From: Toxotes chatareus
Taxonomy: Eukaryota; Chordata; Actinopteri; Toxotidae
Direction of reading: 5' to 3'
Assembly: GCA_016801885.1 (NCBI GenBank)
Contig: CM028903.1
Coordinates: 14,400,535-14,464,534 of the forward strand
DNA length: 64,000 nucleotides
Part shown: one piece after another, positions 24,927 through 33,905 of the stretch
Layout of the letters: each line of letters begins with the position of its first letter
How positions within the stretch are numbered: position 1 is the first letter of the stretch
Position numbers and translations under genes: made by a program
The notes under the pieces: model-generated
What the model was told of the DNA's origin: nothing
What the model saw: only the letters and a program-made list of their open reading frames with translations
Database searches by the model: none

Positions 24927-25239
24927 TCACAGGATGACGCACATCCTGGATTTCCACACAGTCTCACAGGCTTGTCCGTTCAGCTCGTCGAACACTCCGC
25001 TGTCAATCATCTCCTTCTGCCACTGTATGGGGACCGCGCCTGTGCTGAACTCCTTGAAAAATTTCTCATCCTTGGCATCAAGCTCAATGTCCTGGACTTC
25101 AGAGGTGTCCCTGAACTGGTCCATGTCCTTGGCGTAGACCATGTTGGACTTTGGCACCCAGGGGGGTTCCACTAACCCCGCCTCCAGACGATGGAAATTG
25201 ATGCTCTTGAAAAACACGTGGTTTCGTGGGTCAGCACCT
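24927..25239 (-). CDS. grk7: grk7 exon 4 (AGC tail and CAAX box)
   Basis: 313 nt. The first base completes the split Arg codon, then GADPRNHVFF runs through the AGC tail to CVIL and TGA. The segment between ELN and the CAAX box is short: QACETVWKSRM. Confidence 0.95.
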
Positions 25240-28200
25240 CTAATGATAATAGAAAGACACAATACAGATGTTTAAAGACTGGACTGAGATTAAAAGTTAT
25301 GATATGAAAGCAGGTGGAAGGAGAAATAATTAAACAGGGCAATAAGAGAGTTTATTATATATATATATATATATTTTTAATTATTTATATTTTGAACTAG
25401 TTGCATTTGATTCAGTTGCTCATTTGTTTTCTTAAATGTATTAATTTGTTTTCCTAATGAATGCAGCACCCCCATGTGCTGGCAGGAATGTAGTGCTTCA
25501 GCACGCTGAATGTTTTTTGCCAGACTAGTAGTTCCTGACATTTCTGGCTTATGACCCTGAAAAATGAAGCAATGTCTACTCAGATTGTCACATTTAAGTA
25601 ATGTTTAGAAATCCTGAGGAAGTGAAACAACTGCAACAACATTTTTGTGTTGCAGGACTACAGTATGTGTTCTCTAGGCCCCGTATTATATTAAGGATAA
25701 CAGATAAAGTTTGTTCCATGACACTCACATCACAACCACATGTGACAGTCTTTGAGACAAGTTTTTACATACCGACACCCAAGGCGATTCACCACCTTCT
25801 TCTTGAGAAAGTGGCTGATGATATCTTTGGTGGGAGCATCAAAGCGTTTGTGTTCAAACTTGCACTCGTCCTCCAGAGTCCGGCGAGTCACCTCCTCTTT
25901 CTGCACCTTTTCTCTGAAGTCTCTGAAAGGCAGACGGGCAGCCACCATCTCATAGATGCTGCAGCCCAGAGCCCACCAGTCCACAGACGCGTGGTAATAC
26001 TCCTGTCTCAGAATCTCAGGAGCCATGTAGCCTGTTGTACCGGCCTGACAAGACACAAAGGGGACAAGGAGAGCAGGATGAGGAATAAGGCAAAGAGACA
26101 TAAGACTACTGGGGTATTGTTTCAACAATCATCTGGTCTGGTTAAGTTCTGGTCTGAAAGTTTGGTAACCACTGCTATAAAGTGTAGAATGATAGAGGCA
26201 CTGAAAGACAAAGTTACACACTACTGTAAATACTGCTAAAGGATTATTATTTATTTATTTATTTATTTTAATCATTATTGTTATTATTTTTGCTGCAAAA
26301 CCAGTATGATGTACTCTCTTCTCAGAGCAGGACAGACATCTTTGAGACAAGACAAAATAATCTAGTCTAGTCTCCAAAATGTGTTTTGTTTATCTGCAAC
26401 AGACTATCTTAACCAGCCTCCACATGATAGAAAACAAAATTAAATCATGAAACACAAACACAGACACAAGGCTGAGATGAGAAACTGACAATAAAACACT
26501 GTTGCAGCAAAAAATACAGCTTTAACTTCCCCCTATCACGCTGGTCAGCTGAGCAATTAGATGTTATTGTTCACTCACAGGCTTGTGGAAGTAGTATCTG
26601 GTATTAGTAAAGCAAAGTTCAAACAGCTAAAGCTAACAGGCTCTGGTCAGTCTTCCATACGTTTCTCCACCGGTGCAGCCTCCAACTGAAGGGACACCTT
26701 TTAATAAGATTAATTTGGCTCACACAGGGTTCTCCTCTCTTGTGTTGTCTGTCAGAGCAGGGCTGAGAGCCTTCGTATCTATTCCTGGTAAGCTACTTAT
26801 AGTGGTGAGTGAGCAAAAGTACTGTGTACTGGCAATAAAGAGACATCAAATTATTGTTCATGTCACTGATTAAGTGTCTGTGTTACAGAGGAAAAAGACC
26901 AAAAAAAGATTGAATATTGACTATGAATTGTAATAACCAAGCTATTTTTTTTTTTTATATGTGAGCAGTACAATCAGAAGTCTGTGCACAGAGCGCTGTA
27001 GGTTAATCTAGGGACAGGTCACCACACTAACCCTCTGGCAGATCATTTTGCCCTTTGGCAGCTCCACGGCCAATCCGAGGTCTGACAGCCGACACTGTCC
27101 TTTACCGTCCAGCAGCACGTTCTCAGGCTTCATATCTCGGTACACAATGTCCATAGAGTGCAAGTGGAGGATCCCAGCGGTTATCTGGGCCGTGTAGTAA
27201 ACAACACGCTCCATATGGATACCCCGCTCCCCGAGCTCATAGATATGAAACTTGAGGTCTCCTCCATTCATGAGGTCCATGACCAGGCACAGGTGGGTCT
27301 TGTTGGAGTAAGCGTAAGCCAGGTTTACGATGAAGGGGCTGTTGACCTTTTCCAGGATATGCTTCTCCAGAAGGGCCAGCCTCTCGCCACCTTTCTTCTT
27401 CAGACGCTGCTTGTCCAGCTTCTTGCAGGCGTACATTTGACCTGTGTGTTTCACCTGCACCGCACACACCTGCCAGACAGAGCAACACTACTTTAGTTTT
27501 AGTTTTAGTTTATAACACTTTTATTTATTGGTTGTTTTATTGGTCTCTTCCCGAAATATGTTTCTTCTACTTTTTGCTGAGACTTTAAAGCGAGATTCTG
27601 CAACTTTTACTGAATGGTGGCCATTGTATTGACATGTGACAATTACAGGTTAATGTTAAATGCTAAACCACAACTCAGTAGCACCAATCGTTGCACTCAC
27701 TGAGGTGTATTGCATAGATGTTTGCTAATATAAGCTAACGTTAGCATCTATAATCAAATGAGTCTGTAGCAGCACAATGTGGTCTGACATTAACCCAGAC
27801 ATAGATTGACATTTCTATTCTGATGCTGGGACTTCTGGTACCTACCTCACCAAAGCCACCTTTTCCCAAAGTCCTAAACTCATAAAAGTATTTGTCACTG
27901 ATATTCTGCGCCTCATACTCCTTCCACTGCAAGAACCTATAAAAGAAGGGACTTTTCAGGTACTCAGCGAAAGGTTTTCCCTTCAGGAAGTCCCGTGTGG
28001 CTTCTCTTATCTGGTCCATCACCATCTCATCAAAGTTCTTGTCTGATAATTCCTTGCATCGCCAAGCATCCTCTCCTGTAAGGTAGGAGAGAAAACTTCT
28101 GGACTCAGGTCGACAGAACTTAGCGAGGATGCTCTGTTTGGCCTTTTCTCTGGTTTCATCCTCAGCAAACCTCCAGTCACTCAGCGCCTCCAGGAACTCA

Positions 28201-28442
28201 GCAGTGGCCACATAGTTGTTGGAGGACAGGAGAAACTGCTGGAATAACTTCCTTCCAATAGGCTGTTGTTCACACAGTGACTCGTAGCTCTTCCCTACAG
28301 CCTCCCGGAGAGCAGAGGTCTTCTTTGGTTTGGGCAGCGTCAGGCTGCGCCTCTGTTTTCTCAGCTCATTGAGATCTATCTGCTGAGCCCTCAGGTAGGC
28401 AGTGTTGACCACCAGGGTGTCCAGTTCCACCAGGTCAGCCAT
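24927..28442 (-). CDS. grk7: G protein-coupled receptor kinase 7 (cone opsin kinase), complete, 4 exons
   Basis: Joined exons 28442-27846, 27469-27032, 26044-25773 and 25239-24927 give 1620 nt, a 539-residue protein. All junctions obey GT-AG. The ATG sits in an AACATGG context. Visible in order: the GRK N-terminal helix (NTAYL), an RGS-homology region at about 55-175 (QQPIGRKLFQQF), the glycine loop GKGGFGE ending at residue 199, catalytic Lys in YACKK (Lys215), YRDMKPEN with Asp311, DLG at 329 replacing DFG as usual in GRKs, AGTTGYMAPE at 346-355, SVDWWALGC, an AGC-type tail (FKEFSTGAVPIQW), and C-terminal CVIL. A CAAX box ending in Leu predicts geranylgeranylation, as in GRK7; GRK1 ends in Ser and is farnesylated. 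The family phosphorylates light-activated cone opsins at photoreceptor outer-segment membranes. Four coding exons and about 550 residues fit GRK7. Teleosts have grk7a and grk7b; this copy looks more like 7b, but that was not tested. Confidence 0.95.
25240..25772 (-). other. grk7: grk7 intron 3
   Basis: A 533-bp GT-AG intron with an (AT)n run at about 25355-25374. I see no other feature. Confidence 0.85.
25355..25374 (+). repeat. (AT)n microsatellite in grk7 intron 3
   Basis: A short AT run. Confidence 0.9.
25773..26044 (-). CDS. grk7: grk7 exon 3 (activation segment, C-lobe)
   Basis: 272 nt from AGTTGYMAPE to RLGC plus two bases of a split Arg codon. Acceptor TTGTCAG, donor CG|GTATGT. It encodes the substrate-binding C-lobe. 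Confidence 0.95.
26045..27031 (-). other. grk7: grk7 intron 2
   Basis: A 987-bp GT-AG intron. It holds a (TTAT)n tract near 26249-26270 and a T run at 26946-26956. No repeat copy or embedded gene was recognised. Confidence 0.85.
27032..27469 (-). CDS. grk7: grk7 exon 2 (kinase N-lobe and catalytic loop)
   Basis: 438 nt, 146 codons in phase 0, beginning VCAVQ after acceptor GGCAG and ending CQR before GTTAGT. It carries catalytic Lys215, Asp311 of YRDMKPEN and the DLG motif at 329. Confidence 0.95.
27470..27845 (-). other. grk7: grk7 intron 1
   Basis: A 376-bp GT-AG intron. It contains the palindrome GCTAACGTTAGC near 27734, a word that recurs in variants elsewhere in the window, including the rnf7 upstream region. 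Nothing else is evident. Confidence 0.85.
27846..28442 (-). CDS. grk7: grk7 exon 1 (start codon to glycine loop)
   Basis: 597 nt, exactly 199 codons, from ATG to the Glu of GKGGFGE. The donor reads GAG|GTAGGT. The exon encodes the N-terminal helix, the basic RKQRRSL segment (Ser33) and the whole RGS-homology region. Confidence 0.95.
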
Positions 28443-30496
28443 GTTGGATGTATTCTATGGCATACCAGTGGGCAGCTGAGAACTGTAACATGAGAGTTCA
28501 ATCATCTGCAGGTTCCAGGCACAACTGAGTGCCTCAGGCACCTGCATCCTGCTCATCCAACCACCCCTTGTACCATGCCTCTTTGAGCATTAGAAGTACC
28601 ACTGTTCTCAGGGATTTGTTGGTAGCTAAGTGTCTTTGCACGCTCATTCGTAGACGGCCCTCAGGGAAAGCAACTTATACAGTTTGAACTTAAGAGGCTT
28701 TAGGCTGGTCTATTTTTAGGAGATGCAAATTGCTTGTGTTCAGTAATGGGGCAGCCAGCATGACTTGCTGAGGTGGCAGATCCTCACATTAACAAGTTAC
28801 GGTTGATTGTAGCTTGTTATGAGATCAAGAAGCCACTGAGAGAGCTATGTGTGTGTGTGTGTGTAATATGCACCATATGAAATAAATTATGCACACATTA
28901 TGACTTGTTATAGGATAAAGAATGAAGACACAAATAATTTAGCACTAATAGGTTAAGCAAACAGACTAAGAAATTGATTTTCATGACAGATCACTGAGGT
29001 GGCAGTCAGGAGAGTGAAGGCTGTGCACCAACACTCAGCTAGTCTTATGTTGAGCCAAGTTCATTCTTGAGTTCATTCTTCACAAATGAAAACAATTCAA
29101 CATTATATAAGCTTTACAAATGTAGACCTTATTCAAGGATCAAGCAACATGAGTTAAAAGTGCATTAGATTTCTGGCTTTCTGTATCTGTACAGGCATTT
29201 CTATAACAATAACTGCAAATTGTTAATACCAGTAAAATATCAGTTTAAAATTTGCTGGAAGACACTGAGCCAGGGAGCGCCTCCTGTTCACTTACCCCTC
29301 ATGGTCAACAAGGTTAAAGCAATGACCTTCCACTCATTAGCTCATGTCTAAGTTGATTACCTCTACCAGTCTTCCCTACTTATAATATTCCTTGACAAGG
29401 AAACTTTTTTTCAGGGGGAACAATGAGCTGTTTTACATCAAAGCAACTGCAGATCCCACAAAACATGTTTATCGTGTTGATGCATCCTTTATTCTGGAAC
29501 AATGCTAAGAAAAAAAATCCCCACATTCCATGTAATTATTTTACACGCTGATCATAATCCTAGATTTAACGATTGCTCTGAATAGATCAGAATCAACAAA
29601 TAAGTTCAACTTGAACCAGACAGGCAGCTCCATACATGTACAACAAGTGCTAGAGGTATAGTGATTAGCATGGCTTCCTTCGATTTAGTGCACTTCGTCT
29701 GCCAAAGTATGGCAGCACATAACTTACAGGTTTGAGTTCGTCTGTTAACACATCATTTCCATGATTAGGAACTGTTTGGTGATTCCTAAATCTCTGTCAG
29801 CTCGGTAGATGATGTTCAAGAGCTGATGCCATGCTCTGACCCCCTCTCTGCAGGGCTGCAAGCTAAATCCCCTCTTACATATATAGAGTAGGAACAGATG
29901 AACATTAATGCTGTCTTAACTGGATCAAGAGGTCCTCTAGTTACTGTATAGTGTGAAGCTTCACATCTGACTGAAGGGAGCATTGTGAGCATTTGTCATA
30001 GCAAGAGATCACTAGCTGATTAAGGGGTGGTTGTGGGGTAAAAGGGGCAAGTAACAGGTAGCACCCTTTCCTAATAAATATTTCATATCTCAAAAGAGTC
30101 TCAAGTCTTGGTACTCAAATGGTTAATTGATCACAATTTTATATTTTTGATACGTTTTTTCCTCAAAACCCTTTTTTCAGTGCCCAAAAAAAGCCAATTT
30201 TTGTTATTTCAATCAGAAACTGTCTGATTAGAGAATAAGTAAATGATAAATGTTGTCTAAACACAAGAGTGAATTATTGTTTGAACTAGTTTGAATTGAC
30301 AATAACTACATACATACATTTTGTATGTATGTAAAATGTATGCCAATACAAATTCAATACAAATTCCCGAATCTAATCTGTTTGTTGTAGAACTAAATAT
30401 TGTACTATCATAATTTTACTTGTTTATAGGAACTATATATTAAGCATATTCAAATTATTAGATGAAAAAATACATGTTTACAGCTATTCACAATTC
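28443..30496. other. grk7-rnf7 intergenic region, probable grk7 promoter side
   Basis: About 2 kb upstream of grk7 and downstream of the rnf7 poly(A) signal. A TATA-like GTATAAG occurs on the minus strand near 28675. An octamer ATGCAAAT lies near 28723 and a CRX-type TAATCC near 29563. None is decisive. A tRNA-like SINE head is possible at 29651-29745, and a small hairpin lies at 30307-30333. Confidence 0.4.
29651..29745 (+). repeat. possible tRNA-derived SINE head
   Basis: The segment resembles pol III promoter boxes: an A-box-like TAGTGATTAGCATGG and, about 75 bp on, a B-box-like GGTTTGAGTTC. The rest is diverged, and no tail was recognised. Confidence 0.3.
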
Positions 30497-30502
30497 TTTA
30501 TT
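30497..30502 (-). terminator. rnf7: candidate rnf7 polyadenylation signal
   Basis: AATAAA on the minus strand about 330 nt beyond the rnf7 stop codon. The interval 30503-30829 would be the 3' UTR. Confidence 0.45.
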
Positions 30503-30829
30503 TTTAAAAAGACAGTCACATATTCAAGATGTGCCGAACACCACCACAGACAATAATGTAAAGCCAATGTGTGACCACGCACTGCAACAAGTTTCATCCT
30601 TCATGACTCTTGATCACTCCGGCCACATCAACCGAGCCTGCGCTGCTTTAATTTTGTCCATTGTCCTCCTTCGACACCGGGACGACAGGAACATGCAATC
30701 ATAGGTAGGAGGACAGTTGTTGGTGTCAGTGGCTTTGCACAGGATGCTGCAGTGATCATTGTCAAGTCTGTCACCACTACTGGGTGCATACAAGTGTCGT
30801 TTGAGAGTCAGAACGCCTAGGTGCGGAGC

Positions 30830-30948
30830 TTATTTGCCAATTCTCTGAACCACCCAGTCCTGTTGGCAGAGGGGACAGCGGTTGTTCTGCTTCACCCAAA
30901 GGGACATGCAGCAGTTATGGAAGGAGTGGTTGCACTCTCCCCATACGA
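30830..30948 (-). CDS. rnf7: rnf7 exon 3
   Basis: 119 nt from (V)VWGECNHSFHNCC to VVQRIGK and TAA. The acceptor is CTTTCAG. It carries the last zinc ligands of the RING-H2 domain. Confidence 0.97.
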
Positions 30949-32534
30949 CTGAAAGACAGAAGAGGAGAAAGCAAGAGAGAGTGAGAGAAAGGGACATAGG
31001 GAGTGAGGCAGTGTATGAGCATCAGAGCATGAGGATCACACAGATCACAGTGGCATAACCAAAATTCATTTAACGGTAAATAAAGCTGATTCACATTTGT
31101 TTCAGCCTTTTCTGAAAAGCACAACATGTCACTTGTGCTGAGTTTCAGTTCAGTCAAACAAGGCAGTTGTTACACTACATGTTCATTTTTTTTTAGCCAC
31201 CATATTACACCCCAACTAACTCATTCACTTTATTCAATTAAGACCTCCCCATCTCTAAGGGACTGGAGAAACCAAATGAAGGGGGTCTTGTAGTTTATTA
31301 CTAATAGTATGGTCTGAAAAGCTGACTAAACAATTAAGCAATTTATTGAAACACCTATATTAAAAGGTGTGTTTGACTGTGGTGAAAGACATACTCTGTT
31401 CTTTTATTTCTGTAAAATACCACTGTATAGAAATACAAGTTACAAGTCGTGCAGTTAAGGTCAGTTGAAATACATTAGCATCAAAACATACTTACAGGTA
31501 CCAAAGTAAAAGTCCTCTTTATGCGTTAAGTCCTCTTTACCCAAATTTCCCCAAGGGACCTCCCAAAGGGATTAATAAAGTATATTCTATTCTATTCTAT
31601 GCACAACGGTCCATTTCAGAATAATATATATTATTCAGTTATAATTATTGATGGATTAATGTGTACATCACTTAAATTATGCAATTCATAAAGGTGTTCA
31701 TTGTAATAACTTTATATACATTGTTGAGCAGCTTGTGAATTTCCTCCCTGATGATCAATAAAGTATAATCTTAACCTATAAAAGTACATCAATTATTATT
31801 TGATAATTATATCTTGTTTTGTAAATATAAATTACAAAATTGCAAGAAACATGAACTGTAGTGGAGTAATATGTACGATATTTCTCTCTGAATTATAGTG
31901 GACTTGAGGTATGAAGTAGCAGAAAATGACAGGTACTCAAGTACAAGTACATCAAATTGTACTGAAGTGCAGTGCCTGAGTAAATGTACTTAGTTACTTT
32001 TCAGCCACTGGTGTTTCATAAAGAAAACAATGACACCTGTTATCTGTGTAACCTCGGGGCCACGTTATGCTTTAGTCTGAAATAAAACAGCTGGTTAAAG
32101 CTGAATACAGAGAGCTTGGCTTGGCGAACCATTGTGGCAGCTGCGCCAGACCAGCTAGTATTAGCCGGGCTGTGTTGTAGTGTTGACATGGTCTTACCAA
32201 CACAATCCTCCTGTTTGTTTTCCGCCTGGCATCGGAGACAAGCGTCTGCAAATCAAGAAAAACGCAGTTCGCCATCATTATAATCGAATTAAACGCTATT
32301 TAGCAGCGCTAGCTACATTAGCCGGTATCAGTGCTAAGCTAAACTAGCCGTCTAACGCTAACACTCACCCATCACCTGTACCCGACAGATGGCACAGGTG
32401 TCACATTCAACGTCCCAGCTCCACATCGCTACAGCATTCCACTTCTTTAGGGAAAACATCTTGTCCCCGCCCGACTTGGAGCCTGAAGAAGTGTTGTGAG
32501 AGAGGACTAGACCCGGCTCGTCACCGTCATCCAT
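30830..32534 (-). CDS. rnf7: RING-box protein 2 (RNF7/RBX2/SAG), complete, 3 exons
   Basis: Exons 32534-32369, 32245-32198 and 30948-30830 join to 333 nt, 110 residues; human RNF7 has 113. All junctions are GT-AG with codons split in phase 1. The N-terminus is variable (MDDGDEPGLV), then the almost invariant core begins: KMFSLKKWNAVAMWSWDVEC, the first zinc ligands at Cys44, Cys47 and Cys50, the insertion CLRCQAENKQEDC, then WGECNHSFHNCC and CPLCQQDWVVQRIGK. This is the RING-H2 fold of RBX proteins. In known biology RBX2 binds CUL5, recruits E2 enzymes for ubiquitin or NEDD8 transfer, and protects against oxidative apoptosis. The long tryptophan-rich N-terminal strand inserts into the cullin. 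Its place beside grk7 matches human RNF7-GRK7. RBX1 is the only close alternative; SGSKSGGDKMFSLKK and VMDACLRC favour RNF7. Confidence 0.97.
31375..32018 (-). repeat. common teleost interspersed repeat in rnf7 intron 2 (antisense), interrupted
   Basis: On the minus strand this ends (31.9-32.0 kb) with the phrase CAGTGGCTGAAAAGTAACTA and repeated ACTCAAGTAC/ACTTAAGTA-type words, and it starts with AAAGTAAAAGTCC-type words. This is a very frequent non-coding fish repeat. A related copy lies in the opposite orientation at 4127-4295. The copy is broken by a short retroposon tail at 31525-31597, and a second similar tail-like piece lies near 31737-31775. It occupies much of rnf7 intron 2 (30949-32197). 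Family assignment is from memory. Confidence 0.65.
31525..31597 (+). mobile_element. 5'-truncated retroposon tail with TATGC target duplication
   Basis: A 73-bp insert ending AATAAAGTATATTCTATTC, flanked by TATGC on both sides (31520-31524 and 31598-31602). It interrupts the surrounding interspersed repeat. The AATTTCC...AATAAAGTAT tail followed by a short tandem unit is typical of fish non-LTR or SINE 3' ends. Confidence 0.6.
32198..32245 (-). CDS. rnf7: rnf7 exon 2
   Basis: A 48-nt exon encoding the RING insertion (D)ACLRCQAENKQEDCV between acceptor TTTGCAG and donor GTTG|GTAAGA. Confidence 0.95.
32369..32534 (-). CDS. rnf7: rnf7 exon 1
   Basis: 55 codons plus one base, from MDDGDEP to CRVQVM; donor ATGG|GTGAGT. 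An upstream in-frame extension exists without an in-frame ATG, so MDDGDEP, which aligns with the family start, was chosen. Confidence 0.95.
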
Positions 32535-32708
32535 CTCTGCTGCGCAGTACACAAGGTAGCGTTAGCCGGGCTAGCTGAGCTAAACAAAATGGACGAAGCG
32601 GCTCTGTAATGCTAGCGCTAATGCTAGCTGAGGTAGCAACCGCCCTGTCTTCATAACAACAGGAGAGGGCGCTGTTTTCTAGGATAAGCGTCATAAAAAA
32701 TACACTTC
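32535..32708 (-). promoter_or_regulatory. rnf7: rnf7 upstream region and 5' leader
   Basis: The interval just upstream of the rnf7 ATG lacks a TATA box and is rich in TTAGC/GCTAGC words (GCTAGCGC, ATGCTAGC). A housekeeping-type promoter is expected for this gene, but no transcription start can be read from the sequence. Confidence 0.35.
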
Positions 32709-33540
32709 ATGTACACTCACCGAGCACTCATCAGGAGGACGACGCAGTTACTAGGTAGTTGCTCCCTTTGCTCTTTAAACAGCCTCTGTTCTTCGTGGCT
32801 TGAGTTCAACAAGATGTTGGAAACATTCCTTTGAGATGCTCCATGCTGACATGACTGCATCCCATCATTTCTGCAGATTTGTCAACTGCACATTCATCCC
32901 AAATGTGTTCTATTGGATTCAGATCCGGAGACTGGGGAGGCCATGGAAGTACTTTGAACTCTGTGACATGGTGCAGTGCTGCTATGCTGGAAGCAGTCAT
33001 TAGAGGATGCTAAATTATGGCCTTAAAAAGACACATGTGGTTAGCAGCCATGCTCAGATACTGTTGGCTGTTGGGTAGATACTGTTGGGTGTGGTGTTGG
33101 CTGTGGTGATTGATTGATTGGTTTTAAGGGGCCCAAGGTGTGCCAAGAAAACTTTTCCCACACTATTACGCCACTGCCACGACCACCAGCCTGGACTGTT
33201 TACATAAGACAGGTTGTGTCTATGGATTGATGCTGTTGATGCAGAATTCTGACTATACCATCTAACACAGTGGCCACAGACTCACCAAAACTGTACAGTC
33301 TGGAGCTTGTCAAGCCAGGTTCTGATGAATCTGGATGTCTGCTGAGGATGCAGATGGTATAGTCAGCTCTGCTGTTGTAGCTCCAAACACCTTAAGGTCT
33401 GATATGTTGTTGTTTCTGAGATGCTTTTCTGCTCACCACTTGTTAAGAAACCACTGTATTTCTCCATCCATCTGAATTAAGGTTTCAGTTGCCAGTGTTT
33501 AACCTTGATTTAAGCTCTTTTAGGCAAACTGTCATGAATG
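32709..33540 (-). mobile_element. Tc1/mariner transposon relic
   Basis: The minus strand encodes WPPQSPDLNPIEHIWDE, the hallmark segment around the last catalytic region of Tc1-like transposases. The plus strand carries further antisense segments in the expected order, such as GGCCCAAGGTGTGCCAAGAA and ACTATACCATCTAACA. The left end TACACTCACCGAGCACTCAT resembles a fish Tc1 terminal repeat. Frameshifts, stops and missing blocks show it is dead, and no matching right terminal repeat was found. It lies directly upstream of rnf7. Confidence 0.7.
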
Positions 33541-33555
33541 TAGTATACAGTCCAA

Positions 33556-33905
33556 ATTCTACCATCCATCCATTTTCTATACCGCTGGCAGTTAGCTGTC
33601 AACTTGTGCTTCCTTTCTTTTTGTGACTGTTTTTCTTGCTGCTGTAACATAACAATTTCCCTCTGAGGGATGAATAAAGTATATCTATCTATCTATCTTA
33701 ATCCGTCAGGGTCACGGGGGAGCTGGAGCCTATCCCAGCTGACTATGGGCGAGAGCCAGGGTACACCCTGGACTGGTCGTCAATCGCACCACGTAGGGAG
33801 AACATGCATCCATCCAACTCCGCACAGAAGAGCCCAGACCGGGGTTCAAACCTGGAACCCTCTTGCTGTGAGGTGACAGTGCTAACCACTGCACTGTGCC
33901 ACCCC
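33556..33905 (+). repeat. teleost interspersed repeat, split by a nested insertion
   Basis: It begins CCATCCATTTTCTATACCGCT and continues after an interruption with TAATCCGTCAGGGTCACGGG, GGAGCCTATCCCAGCTGA, AGGGTACACCCTGGACTGG, GGGAGAACATGCATCC and a final TGCTAACCACTGCACTGTGCC. These are signatures of a very common fish non-coding repeat; the usual middle part is deleted. The piece at 33587-33698 is a separate insert. A minus-strand copy lies at 48470-48605. Confidence 0.7.
33587..33698 (+). mobile_element. nested short retroposon ending in (TATC)n
   Basis: A 112-bp segment ending CTGAGGGATGAATAAAGTAT followed by repeated ATCT. It sits exactly between the two halves of the surrounding repeat (ACCGCT and TAATCCG). 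Its tail resembles those at 31525-31597 and 31737-31775. Confidence 0.55.

Noticed and set aside
25601..26239. 212-codon plus-strand frame
   Set aside because: It is antisense to grk7 exon 3 and its flanks; the minus strand carries the conserved kinase motifs.
28665..28685. TATA-like GTATAAG upstream of grk7
   Set aside because: One weak match in AT-rich DNA with no supporting photoreceptor element at a fixed distance; mentioned only in the intergenic description.
30307..30333. 12-bp hairpin TACATACATACA/TGTATGTATGTA
   Set aside because: It is made of a short tandem TACA repeat and its complement and can arise easily from simple sequence.
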